A DNA stretch of 37,091 nucleotides. Origin: a virus. The notes under the pieces were generated by a model. That model saw only the letters and a program-made list of their open reading frames with translations, did no database searches and was not told the DNA's origin. Where the stretch lies: positions 1 through 37,091 of the IMG/VR virus record IMGVR_UViG_3300049783_001518, one strand, 5' to 3'. Both the position numbers and the translations under genes were made by a program. This document shows, one piece after another, positions 8,400 through 14,639 of this stretch; positions within the stretch are counted from its first letter, which is position 1; the number at the start of each line of letters is the position of its first letter.

Positions 8400-8723
8400 T
8401 TAATTTCGCCACTTATTCGAATCACTTTTTATATATTCAAACATTTTATTTATTCTTTTTACACTTACTTTAAATTCTCTTGATGTTGTATCACATGTAA
8501 AATCAAGATGTTGTTTTTCTGTAAGTAATATATCCAACACATCATTAAACTCATGATAATGTAATACATCAACTTCTTCATCTTCTACTGTAACACCATA
8601 CCAAGTATCATCAATAATCACTACTTTATAATTTCCATTATTCACGGAATTTTTTTTATGTAGTTGATCTTCATATTTTTTCACTACATTTAGTGCAGTT
8701 AAATATTGTTTCTTGCTTATCAT
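8400..8723 (-). CDS. Hypothetical protein, 107 aa
   Basis: I place the start at the second Met (MISKKQYLTALNVV, 8723) rather than at an upstream in-frame ATG at 8738. That longer start overlaps the promoter-like TACCTTTG (8728-8735), so transcription would begin downstream of it. The chosen ATG is only 4 bases after the element, suggesting a leaderless or nearly leaderless mRNA. The protein has an N-terminal helix and then an alternating beta region (YKVVIIDDTWYGVTV). No family recognised. It heads an operon running to 7125. Confidence 0.65.
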   Translation of the reverse strand: MISKKQYLTALNVVKKYEDQLHKKNSVNNGNYKVVIIDDTWYGVTVEDEEVDVLHYHEFNDVLDILLTEKQHLDFTCDTTSREFKVSVKRINKMFEYIKSDSNKWRN

Positions 8724-8727
8724 AAGA

Positions 8728-8735
8728 CAAAGGTA
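8728..8735 (-). promoter_or_regulatory. Bacteroidetes-type -7 element (TACCTTTG)
   Basis: The minus strand reads TACCTTTG, a match to TAnnTTTG, just before the gene starting at 8723. It probably drives the five-gene operon 8723-7125 and it decides the start codon of the first gene. Confidence 0.5.
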
Positions 8736-8760
8736 CAACTTTTATTTGGTTCTATCTAAT

Positions 8761-9189
8761 TTAATTTTTAAATATTGCAACTACATTGTACACTTTTCTT
8801 CGATCAACTTTTCTAGGTGCAGTATCTACAACTGTTTCACCTTTAGAGTTAAGTAATAGCACATGACCCATAACATGGAGTAAATACATACAGTCCTCAG
8901 TGTAGTCAGTATATGATGCTATCGCTCTACGAACAGACCCAACCGTTTTAGTACCCTTTAATAGACTTGATTTTCTACTACGAACAGACCAATCAAATCT
9001 ACGTAGGATTGCGTGATGGTTATTCCCTTTACGCTTAGACCAAGTGTATTTATATTGCTCAGGTCGAATTCCAAAATAACCTAAACAAGCTGAAACACAA
9101 ACTCCTTTGAAATTACCTCCACTAGTTCTAATATGATTAGTTAGTTTTTGTATTATTTTGTTGTCAGCAGTTTTATAAGTGGTTGTCAT
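8761..9189 (-). CDS. Putative papain-like cysteine protease-fold protein
   Basis: The start is taken at MTTTYKTADN (9189); an in-frame ATG at 9225 overlaps the promoter element TATCTTTG and is unlikely to be on the mRNA. The 142-aa product has FKGVCVSACLGYFGI near residue 30 and LLHVMGHVLLLNSKGETVVD near residue 115. A Cys early, then Gly-His followed by a hydrophobic strand and Asp, is the order seen in small papain/NlpC/C39-like phage proteins. Several Cys and His residues could serve in catalysis. The family call is tentative and the substrate unknown. It appears to be a single-gene transcript. Confidence 0.5.
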   Translation of the reverse strand: MTTTYKTADNKIIQKLTNHIRTSGGNFKGVCVSACLGYFGIRPEQYKYTWSKRKGNNHHAILRRFDWSVRSRKSSLLKGTKTVGSVRRAIASYTDYTEDCMYLLHVMGHVLLLNSKGETVVDTAPRKVDRRKVYNVVAIFKN

Positions 9190-9214
9190 AATGTGATTTC
9201 TCGTTTTATAAATA

Positions 9215-9222
9215 CAAAGATA
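9215..9222 (-). promoter_or_regulatory. Bacteroidetes-type -7 element (TATCTTTG)
   Basis: The minus strand reads TATCTTTG, 25 bases upstream of the preferred start at 9189. It matches TAnnTTTG and lies inside the longer reading frame, which argues against a start at 9225. Confidence 0.5.
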
Positions 9223-9277
9223 CACAAAAAAACATACAAGATCATGATACTATAATATAAATATATTTATATTATTA

Positions 9278-9814
9278 TTAAATATTTGAATACCACTCAC
9301 TTTTGTCCACTTCACGTACATCCTTAACATCTTTAATCTTTTCTAAGTAATCTACCAACTTTAATAGTACATCATCTCTTAGATCGCGGTAAAATGGCTC
9401 TACCTTTATTAAATTAGCACGATCGTTAGCATAACTTTCATACCTATCATCAATTGCTATCATATTAGATAAAGAAGAATATTCTTTCAGTTTAGATAAT
9501 TCTTTTAATAAATGATGATTGCGACTCACAGGATCTTGGTAAGATGAGCAATTCTCTTGGTGTAATAAGAATTTAGGGTCTAAATTTAACACTTTACAGT
9601 GTTTTAAAGCATAGTCCTTACTAGCTGCAGTATACACACCATATTCGTAGTTTTCTTTGATATATTTGATAAAATCATCCATATATGGACGTTTCATGGC
9701 GTAATATGAGCTATTATTACGTAATCGGAATTTATATTCAGATCCATCAAAGGAGAGTACATCACAATTGAATAATGTCTCATCTAAGTCTAATACTATT
9801 AGTTTATTGTTCAT
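9278..9814 (-). CDS. HAD-superfamily phosphatase, NIF/FCP1-like
   Basis: A 178-aa protein with the HAD nucleophile motif LDLDETL (Asp9 and Asp11), the KRPYMDDFIKYI segment typical of the NLI-interacting-factor/FCP1 group, a motif II-like VYTAAS, and MIAIDDR as the C-terminal acidic motif. All catalytic motifs are present, so an active aspartate phosphatase is likely. FCP1-like enzymes act on phosphoproteins, but the phage substrate cannot be read from the sequence; nucleotide or nucleic-acid 3' phosphatase activity is also possible. Last gene of the operon from 10410; 1 base separates it from the upstream gene. Confidence 0.85.
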   Translation of the reverse strand: MNNKLIVLDLDETLFNCDVLSFDGSEYKFRLRNNSSYYAMKRPYMDDFIKYIKENYEYGVYTAASKDYALKHCKVLNLDPKFLLHQENCSSYQDPVSRNHHLLKELSKLKEYSSLSNMIAIDDRYESYANDRANLIKVEPFYRDLRDDVLLKLVDYLEKIKDVKDVREVDKSEWYSNI

Positions 9815-9815
9815 A

Positions 9816-10091
9816 TTATGCTTCTTTCTTAATATAACCTATTGCTTCATCATACGCTTCTATAATACCTTGTTTTGTCATATCCAAACTTGTGGTATCA
9901 TTTTCTGATACTCGTTTTTTTATGAACTCATTAGACATAACAAATTCTATGAAAAAATTATACACATTTCCAAATGTTGTTTGTTCGTGATATTCTTCGT
10001 ATATACTATTATCTAACTCAGATAGAATTTTAAGTCTATCTTGTTCTGTTTTTGAATACTTCCTTAAAAGGTAAATAAATAATTTTCTCAT
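9816..10091 (-). CDS. Hypothetical protein, 91 aa
   Basis: A helical, charged protein (starts MRKLFIYLLRKYSKTEQD) without a recognised domain. It lies 1 base upstream of the HAD phosphatase gene and 7 bases after 10099-10323, so it is co-transcribed with both. Function unknown. Confidence 0.65.
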   Translation of the reverse strand: MRKLFIYLLRKYSKTEQDRLKILSELDNSIYEEYHEQTTFGNVYNFFIEFVMSNEFIKKRVSENDTTSLDMTKQGIIEAYDEAIGYIKKEA

Positions 10092-10098
10092 GTTTGCT

Positions 10099-10323
10099 TT
10101 ATATTCGTTTTTTATCGATTTTTATATAGGGAAATAATGCATAGAATTTTCTCCACACACGTTTACTCCTTTTTATAGATGGGAATCGAATAGTATTACC
10201 TCTATACCCACTTGATCCCGAACTTATATTACGAACATCCTTATTATCCCTATTCTCAGGATAGGGCATAAAGTCATAACCCATCCCTCTACCATACTCT
10301 TCTTTTCTTAAATGATTTTTCAT
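10099..10323 (-). CDS. Hypothetical basic protein, 74 aa
   Basis: A short basic protein rich in Arg, Lys, Tyr and Gly (e.g. SSGSSGYRGNTIRF, then KRSKRVWRKFYALF). It might bind nucleic acid by charge but shows no known motif. It sits between the 25-residue membrane peptide gene and 9816-10091 in the same operon. Confidence 0.6.
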   Translation of the reverse strand: MKNHLRKEEYGRGMGYDFMPYPENRDNKDVRNISSGSSGYRGNTIRFPSIKRSKRVWRKFYALFPYIKIDKKRI

Positions 10324-10332
10324 AATTTCTTA

Positions 10333-10410
10333 TTAACCTATTACTAATTGAGTGCAAAGTATAATCACTATGATTATAAACCCTATCCAATCCCATGGTA
10401 TTTTTTTCAT
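10333..10410 (-). CDS. 25-aa single-pass membrane peptide
   Basis: A small frame starts at ATG 10410 and stops at 10333. It encodes Lys-Lys near the N-terminus, then Trp-Asp-Trp, then about 16 hydrophobic residues (GFIIIVIILC). It lies 20 bases downstream of a TATATTTG promoter element and 9 bases before the next gene, which places it as first gene of the operon. Small membrane peptides like this occur in phage operons, but no homology is claimed. Confidence 0.5.
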   Translation of the reverse strand: MKKIPWDWIGFIIIVIILCTQLVIG

Positions 10411-10430
10411 AATTCATTATTTATAATATA

Positions 10431-10438
10431 CAAATATA
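10431..10438 (-). promoter_or_regulatory. Bacteroidetes-type -7 element (TATATTTG)
   Basis: The minus strand reads TATATTTG 20 bases before the 10410 start. It probably drives the four-gene operon 10410-9278. It is back to back with the plus-strand TATATA box at 10453. Confidence 0.5.
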
Positions 10439-10452
10439 CAACTATTTTTTAA

Positions 10453-10458
10453 TATATA
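10453..10458 (+). promoter_or_regulatory. TATATA box 4 bases before start codon
   Basis: TATATA, then GGTT, then the ATG at 10463. The same 4-base gap occurs at 15575, 17462, 22953 and 26195. It is either a -10 element giving a leaderless mRNA or a start-site signal. Confidence 0.4.
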
Positions 10459-10462
10459 GGTT

Positions 10463-10807
10463 ATGAAATACATTAAAAAGTTTAATGAAAATATCGCAGA
10501 TGATATTCTTGATAAGAATAAAACATTAAAGGATCTGAAAGATAATGGATTAATATACACTGTAGGAGCAGTTAAAAGATATTTAAAAGATCCACAAAAT
10601 AAATGGAATGTAGAACTCATGCCATTCCCTGAGAATCTAATGATTCTTAATATTCTTATAGGTGGGAAAATAGGTCAATATCATTTTAAAAAATGTGTGA
10701 AAAGTAGAAATACTTTGGATGAATGGAATTGGATTTCTAAAATTAAAAAGGAAGATTTAGATAGTTTCCCTATTCCTGATGAAGTATATAAAGATATAGT
10801 AGGATAA
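10463..10807 (+). CDS. Candidate internal head protein, 114 aa
   Basis: The N-terminus MKYIKKFNENIADD resembles the T4 capsid targeting sequence of internal proteins (MKTYQEFIAEA): a short basic/aromatic leader, with a possible prohead-protease cut after F-N-E. The rest is soluble and mixed alpha/beta (e.g. NVELMPFPENLMILNILIGG) without a recognised family. Packaging in the head is inferred only from this leader. It stands alone between a minus operon and the tmRNA. Confidence 0.6.
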   Translation: MKYIKKFNENIADDILDKNKTLKDLKDNGLIYTVGAVKRYLKDPQNKWNVELMPFPENLMILNILIGGKIGQYHFKKCVKSRNTLDEWNWISKIKKEDLDSFPIPDEVYKDIVG

Positions 10808-10822
10808 TATTATAAAATAATC

Positions 10823-10830
10823 TATATTTG
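10823..10830 (+). promoter_or_regulatory. Bacteroidetes-type -7 element before the tmRNA (TATATTTG)
   Basis: TATATTTG on the plus strand overlaps the left edge of the TTGGAAAAA element at 10828. The tmRNA may therefore have both an early host-like promoter and a late phage promoter. Confidence 0.35.
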
Positions 10831-10862
10831 GAAAAACTTTATTATATTTTTATTATATATAA
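10828..10862 (+). promoter_or_regulatory. Putative strong late promoter, tmRNA gene
   Basis: TTGGAAAAA, an AT-rich spacer, then TATATA (10856-10861). The distance from the second T of TTGG to the box is 27 bases, identical to the elements before the protease/scaffold and capsid genes. The mature tmRNA 5' end lies 22 bases past the box, leaving a short precursor leader. Confidence 0.5.
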
Positions 10863-10882
10863 CAAAGAAAGCATAAACAAAT

Positions 10883-11245
10883 GGGGGTAATTGGCATAGA
10901 CCGTTATCGATTTGGAATTGTAAGCAAGTATCGGATTGTCTATTAAAGTGCCCGATTAATAAATTAACAGATATTTTTTAAACGACAACGAAACAATTGG
11001 CGTATTAGACTTTTTTAACTCTACGGAGGTAAATGAGGGAGAACTTTTACAAGTAGTCTAATTAGAAAAACACTTCAAAACCGAGTTCATTAGCGGGATA
11101 TCTCTTGAAACTGATTTCTTTGTTTAGAATCAACAGTTAAAAAATGAATCTAAAATAGGATGTTTATACCGAAAATATAAAATATACTTGTAGAAAGCTA
11201 TTTTAAACATAATTGGGACGGGATTCTCGGATATCCCTACCTCCA
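10883..11245 (+). ncRNA. ssrA: Transfer-messenger RNA (tmRNA)
   Basis: The 5' end GGGGGTA (10883-10889) pairs with TACCTCC (11238-11244) to form a 7-bp tRNA-like acceptor stem with one G-U pair. A D-like region (ATTGGCATAGACC) follows, then the conserved tmRNA-like TGTAAGCAAGTA. CAAGTAT there pairs with ATACTTG in the 3' part, forming the long P2 helix. Near the 3' end come CTTGTAGAAAGC, GGGAC, and a T-arm GGGAT/ATCCC. Length 363 nt is normal for tmRNA. The RNA rescues stalled ribosomes and tags their products. Oddities: an 8-base T-loop (TCTCGGAT) instead of TTCGANN; CCA is not encoded (A is followed by CG); and the tag frame does not end in ALAA. A second tmRNA-like 3' end lies at 12029. 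Confidence 0.85.
10999..11061 (+). other. Probable tmRNA tag reading frame
   Basis: Bacteroidetes tags usually begin with a GGC resume codon. Taking GGC at 10999, the frame runs G-V-L-D-F-F-N-S and on to E-L-L-Q-V-V, then TAA (11059-11061), 20 codons in all. It lacks the normal ALAA ending. In another frame a short ending QLAY before TAG is possible. The resume codon is a guess from position and family habit. Confidence 0.35.
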
Positions 11246-12028
11246 CGAATAATTAGGTATCATATAAATATATGATACCTTTTTTACTTGAGAAGAATAG
11301 ATTTTCTACTTGTCTCAGGCACTCCAATTTATCTTTTAAATAAAATTCTTCTTTAACTCTTATTAATAAAAAATTATTATTCTCACAATATTCATTCATT
11401 AACTTATCTTTAAATTGTTTTTTCTCTAATTGATTATGTATATCTTTAAAATGCCATATACCATCATATTCGAGGGATATTTTTAAATCATCAACCCAAA
11501 GATCTCTGACTAATATCTCATCTTTATATTTTAATCCACCACCTGTTTTCCATGTGATATTAGGGTGATTATTTTTGAAATGATCCACTATCTCTCTTTC
11601 TCCCTTAGATGTGTAAAACCTCTTCCTATTTAATTGTCTTTTTCTGAATGATTTATTATCTTTCCATAATTTTTTAATAGACATAGATGTATTTTTTGAT
11701 CTTTGATCATTTACTTCTTTCGACCATACACGAGAATTGGCACAACTTCGAGAACAGAAATTTTTTTCTTTTTTCTTCCCCTCACGATAAACTATATCAA
11801 CTACATTATCACAATTTTCTTTATAACAAACTACACTTTCATAAATTCGGATACCATGTTTCGTATTATGTCTTTTCTGTAATTCCTTTCTCATATTCTT
11901 CAGTCCTTCTTCTGAATATTGAGTATCTTTGTGCTTCCATCGTATATGATTAGCGTATAATGAATTATTTTCAAATTCTTCTTTACATATTTTACATACT
12001 TTCATATAGTATATAGTAAAATATAATA
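11246..12028. mobile_element. Inferred endonuclease-carrying insertion at the tmRNA 3' end
   Basis: The segment between the tmRNA 3' end (11245) and the displaced 3' end (12029) holds only the endonuclease gene. Both flanks share ATCCC followed by TACCTCCAC, as expected when an element inserts at a tmRNA 3' end and supplies or keeps a second copy. No integrase is present, so homing or recombination rather than site-specific integration is more likely. Borders are approximate. Confidence 0.5.
11253..12005 (-). CDS. Zinc-finger PD-(D/E)XK (Vsr-like) endonuclease, probable homing type
   Basis: A 250-aa protein. The N-terminus is a C2H2 finger (Cys4, Cys7, His20, His25). A second metal-binding cluster follows (CYKENC and CSRSC, about residues 60-95). 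The C-terminal half looks like the Vsr/DUF559-type PD-(D/E)XK nuclease fold: GEREIVDHFKNN, then VRDLWVDDLKISLEYDGIWH with the acidic residues expected for metal binding. This architecture is common in phage homing endonucleases. The gene lies on the opposite strand, wedged between the tmRNA 3' end and a second tmRNA-like 3' end, so its cutting site is plausibly in the tmRNA T-arm region. It has no close neighbours on its strand; expression may be from AT-rich DNA at 12006-12028. Confidence 0.75.
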   Translation of the reverse strand: MKVCKICKEEFENNSLYANHIRWKHKDTQYSEEGLKNMRKELQKRHNTKHGIRIYESVVCYKENCDNVVDIVYREGKKKEKNFCSRSCANSRVWSKEVNDQRSKNTSMSIKKLWKDNKSFRKRQLNRKRFYTSKGEREIVDHFKNNHPNITWKTGGGLKYKDEILVRDLWVDDLKISLEYDGIWHFKDIHNQLEKKQFKDKLMNEYCENNNFLLIRVKEEFYLKDKLECLRQVENLFFSSKKGIIYLYDT

Positions 12029-12053
12029 GGTTCGAATCCCAATACCTCCACCA
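12029..12053 (+). repeat. Displaced tmRNA-like 3' end (T-loop, acceptor strand, CCA)
   Basis: It reads GGTTCGAATCCCAA, then TACCTCC-A-CCA: a normal T-loop TTCGAAT, the T-stem 3' strand, an acceptor 3' strand that would pair with the tmRNA 5' GGGGGTA, and an encoded CCA. There is no tRNA body upstream. A terminator follows 11 bases later, so this looks like the original tmRNA end cut off by the insertion. Confidence 0.7.
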
Positions 12054-12064
12054 CTAACTAAAAA

Positions 12065-12092
12065 ATCCGAAACATTGTTTCGGATTTTTTTA
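12065..12092. terminator. Bidirectional rho-independent terminator
   Basis: ATCCGAAAC - ATT - GTTTCGGAT (9-bp stem), with an A-run before and a T-run after. On the plus strand it would end the original tmRNA transcript; on the minus strand it ends the operon whose last gene stops at 12093. Confidence 0.88.
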
Positions 12093-12305
12093 TTATAATA
12101 AGTTTTCTTTCATAAAATCATAAAATTTTTCTCTCAATTCCAACCTAATACGCTCTCGGTTCATATGATCTCCTGCAGTACTTAGACTTGGTTCTACATG
12201 AGCAACACCCCTTATCATTTTCACCGCATTTAATATCACCTCAACATCATCTTCCCTGTAATCTTTATCCAATGTTACTGTAAATCCTTTTATTCTATCT
12301 GTCAT
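12093..12305 (-). CDS. Conserved small phage protein, 70 aa
   Basis: The sequence KGFTVTLDKDYREDDVEVILNAVKMIRGVAHVEP resembles a small protein I recall in many T4-like and other phages; its function is not known. The beta-alpha-beta pattern suggests a ferredoxin-like fold. It is the last gene of the operon starting at 14567 and lies right beside the terminator. Confidence 0.75.
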   Translation of the reverse strand: MTDRIKGFTVTLDKDYREDDVEVILNAVKMIRGVAHVEPSLSTAGDHMNRERIRLELREKFYDFMKENLL

Positions 12306-12333
12306 TTCATTATTATTTAAAAATTAATATCAT

Positions 12334-13125
12334 TTATATACCCAATTCCGTGAGGGTGTTATCTCTTATAGTACTGAATATAGTTTCTCCTGTTTCATCA
12401 TCTTCACCCACATACTCACTCCACTGTGTTAGTTCAGTAGGAGTTATATTATAACCATCTTTAATTAATTGGTTATATAATTCAACATACCCCTCAATAC
12501 CTTCGGGATAGTTACGAAAAACCCATCCATATTTTTCAATATCTATAAATATACTATTATAAACAGTATTACCTCTTTCATTTTCAATAAACTTGTTTCC
12601 CTTTTTATTCTTAAATGGATTCGATGAAAATTCATCTCCATCGATCCAATTAACAACATCATCCATAGATTTAAAACCTAAATCTTTAGTAGTCTTATTC
12701 GTTATTTTATAGTTAAATTTATTTTCATAGTCAGTTTCTCCTTTTTCTATTAAAATACATTCCATGGATCGAATACAGACATCATCATTATCAAAAAGGT
12801 CACGCACAGGAGATCTTACACCATCTTGTTCATCTAAGTCTAATAAACATGATGGAAGAATCTCTATGTAACTAGAATATCCATTAAGGCAATAAAAGGT
12901 TTTATTATCATAATCAACTATAAATAACCCATATGAATCAACATCTATTCTATCTTCGAAATAATCACCATGCGACCCGTTGTTAAGGAAATCAGTTAAT
13001 AATTTATTATTCGGATTTGTCAGAAACTCCTTATCATATACAACATTCGAAAATGTACCTGTATATGCAGAAACTCCTGTTATTTTATGATCATGTCTTT
13101 TGATTATTGATATTTGCCCTCCCAT
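12334..13125 (-). CDS. Hypothetical protein, 263 aa
   Basis: A soluble acidic protein starting MGGQISIIKRHDHK. It has aromatic and Asp-rich stretches and ends SEYVGEDDETGETIFSTIRD before a short tail. No motif was recognised. It starts 2 bases after the stop of the small membrane protein gene at 13128. Function unknown. Confidence 0.7.
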   Translation of the reverse strand: MGGQISIIKRHDHKITGVSAYTGTFSNVVYDKEFLTNPNNKLLTDFLNNGSHGDYFEDRIDVDSYGLFIVDYDNKTFYCLNGYSSYIEILPSCLLDLDEQDGVRSPVRDLFDNDDVCIRSMECILIEKGETDYENKFNYKITNKTTKDLGFKSMDDVVNWIDGDEFSSNPFKNKKGNKFIENERGNTVYNSIFIDIEKYGWVFRNYPEGIEGYVELYNQLIKDGYNITPTELTQWSEYVGEDDETGETIFSTIRDNTLTELGI

Positions 13126-13127
13126 AT

Positions 13128-13322
13128 TTATAGAATTTTCTCCTTATATTTATTTAATATCTTATATAAATATATACCAGAATGAAACCCACCAACACAA
13201 CAAAGGAATAATAAAAGACCTACCATATATGGATGATTTAAAATTTCCGTGAATACGATTACTTCAAAAAGTGCTAATCCGAAAAAAACTATCGCTATTA
13301 TTAAGTTATTTAATGCTTTCAT
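13128..13322 (-). CDS. Small two-helix membrane protein, 64 aa
   Basis: Two hydrophobic segments, about residues 5-27 and 32-53, with a basic C-terminus (LNKYKEKIL), predict a helical hairpin in the inner membrane. It sits tightly between 13334-14068 and 12334-13125 in the same operon. Function unknown. Confidence 0.65.
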   Translation of the reverse strand: MKALNNLIIAIVFFGLALFEVIVFTEILNHPYMVGLLLFLCCVGGFHSGIYLYKILNKYKEKIL

Positions 13323-13333
13323 AATTATTTATT

Positions 13334-14068
13334 TTATTTTAAATATTTTTTCATTTCTTTAATATCATCACCACGCATTTGGTAAATACCACTAACTGAT
13401 ATATTTCTACCCACTGTGGTACAATCAGAAAACACGATATCATCAGGTCTTAATGATACGTAAATTCTATCGTTGATCTTCACCCCAAATGAATTACATG
13501 GTTTGTAATTAGTCTTAGTACTAAGGAATTCTAATGTATTAAGTGATGTTTTGGATATGTGATCCAAAACAATTGATAATACCTTTGGTTTATCGAAAGG
13601 AATATCTCTCATAAAATCATAAAAAGTTGTATTATCATAAAAAATATCATCAGACATAACGGAATTATCACCATTGAGTATTTTATTAAATACATCTTTA
13701 GCCTTATCTTCAGCTCCAAGACCTCTACCATCAAAATAATCCTTTAATATTTCTAATAATATAAATTTAGAATTGAAATTCCCACCTGTGAACAGGTTGA
13801 ATATTAGATCATGACTATGAATTTTATGTGTTTGTATAGCTTTTTTAATGATATCGATAACTTCTAATTTGTTATCATCAGAAAACTCATTAACAACATT
13901 AACTTTAGTGTATTTATGTGTTGTTATTGTTTCTTCGATCCAAATCTCATCAGTGGCTGAACTAATAGAATTTTCTTCGATGAATTTATTAGCCTCGCTA
14001 ACTGACCCAAATAATTTCCTTACAGAAGTATCTTTTAACCTTACTACTTTTTTTTCCGTATTTTTCAT
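13334..14068 (-). CDS. Hypothetical protein, 244 aa
   Basis: A soluble protein with a basic N-terminus (MKNTEKKVVRLKDTSVRKLF), a helical middle and a beta-rich C-terminal part ending SVSGIYQMRGDDIKEMKKYLK. No known family. Its start overlaps the stop of 14065-14304 by 4 bases, a sign of translational coupling. Function unknown. Confidence 0.7.
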   Translation of the reverse strand: MKNTEKKVVRLKDTSVRKLFGSVSEANKFIEENSISSATDEIWIEETITTHKYTKVNVVNEFSDDNKLEVIDIIKKAIQTHKIHSHDLIFNLFTGGNFNSKFILLEILKDYFDGRGLGAEDKAKDVFNKILNGDNSVMSDDIFYDNTTFYDFMRDIPFDKPKVLSIVLDHISKTSLNTLEFLSTKTNYKPCNSFGVKINDRIYVSLRPDDIVFSDCTTVGRNISVSGIYQMRGDDIKEMKKYLK

Positions 14069-14304
14069 AAATTATTTATTTTAATTATATATTCATCTAT
14101 TTCATCTTTTGCTTCACTAAGCTTTTCGATTATACAATAGGGATTGGATATATATTTCCCACCCCTTTTCATATTATAATTTCTATGAAAGGAATTTGGT
14201 CTATAATACCCTGTATAAAATATTTGAGAACCCTCTTTCTCATAGAACGTTCCTATGATTTCGAATCCTTTATATTTATGTAATGTATCCTTTGGTGTAA
14301 TCAT
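14065..14304 (-). CDS. Hypothetical protein, 79 aa
   Basis: A Tyr-rich, basic small protein (MITPKDTLHKYKGFEIIGTF, then YYRPNSFHRNYNMKRGG) with a helical C-terminal end. Not recognised. It overlaps the next gene by 4 bases and lies 5 bases after 14310-14567, within the operon from 14589. Confidence 0.6.
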   Translation of the reverse strand: MITPKDTLHKYKGFEIIGTFYEKEGSQIFYTGYYRPNSFHRNYNMKRGGKYISNPYCIIEKLSEAKDEIDEYIIKINNL

Positions 14305-14309
14305 TATAA

Positions 14310-14567
14310 TTATGATACTTTAAATAATGTTGCTAATTGTTGCTCAATAGTATCGAAGAAACCCACAGGCCAACTAAAAAGTTTACCACTAGGTTCTATC
14401 TGTATTTTTTCTCCGTTGAATAATACATAATAACCTGAGATATTTTCAGTAGCCACTTGAATTCGCAAATCATTGAATTCATATTCATTAACAAATCCTA
14501 AAGATTTGTTATTAGGATCGAAAACCTCTACTGTTTGTGGTTTGATAACCGTTACTTTAATATCCAT
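14310..14567 (-). CDS. Hypothetical protein, 85 aa
   Basis: The first gene of a six-gene minus-strand operon (14567 to 12093). The protein starts MDIKVTVIKPQTVEVFD and appears mostly beta-strand. No family recognised. Its ATG is 21 bases downstream of a host-like promoter element. Confidence 0.65.
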   Translation of the reverse strand: MDIKVTVIKPQTVEVFDPNNKSLGFVNEYEFNDLRIQVATENISGYYVLFNGEKIQIEPSGKLFSWPVGFFDTIEQQLATLFKVS

Positions 14568-14588
14568 GGTTTATTATTTTAATTTATA

Positions 14589-14596
14589 CAAATATA
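14589..14596 (-). promoter_or_regulatory. Bacteroidetes-type -7 element (TATATTTG)
   Basis: The minus strand reads TATATTTG 21 bases before the start at 14567. It probably drives the operon 14567-12093 and is divergent to the TATATA box at 14612. Confidence 0.5.
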
Positions 14597-14611
14597 CCAA
14601 TAAATATTTAA

Positions 14612-14617
14612 TATATA
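14612..14617 (+). promoter_or_regulatory. TATATA box before the 14640 gene
   Basis: TATATA (context TTTAATATATAC) ends 22 bases before the ATG at 14640, like the spacing before the portal, protease and capsid genes. Putative late promoter. Confidence 0.4.
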
Positions 14618-14639
14618 CTAAAAACCTAATTAAATATCC

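Noticed and set aside
10808-11252. An unidentified protein-coding gene in the long gap after 10807
   Set aside because: All frames have frequent stops, and the stretch folds into a tmRNA with paired ends and conserved motifs.
11220-12053. A group I intron in the T-loop of the tmRNA gene
   Set aside because: Group I introns are known in tmRNA T-loops, and joining TTGGG to TTCGAATCCCAA would give a perfect T-arm. But the insert is almost fully occupied by the opposite-strand endonuclease gene (11253-12005), leaving no room for an intron core. The upstream copy already forms a T-arm and acceptor stem, and the conserved GGGAC precedes it as in ordinary tmRNAs.
11960-12053. A complete tRNA gene ending in CCA at 12053
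   Set aside because: Only the T-loop, one T-stem strand and the acceptor strand are present. The 70 bases upstream are the start of the endonuclease gene and hold no matching 5' acceptor strand, D-arm or anticodon arm.
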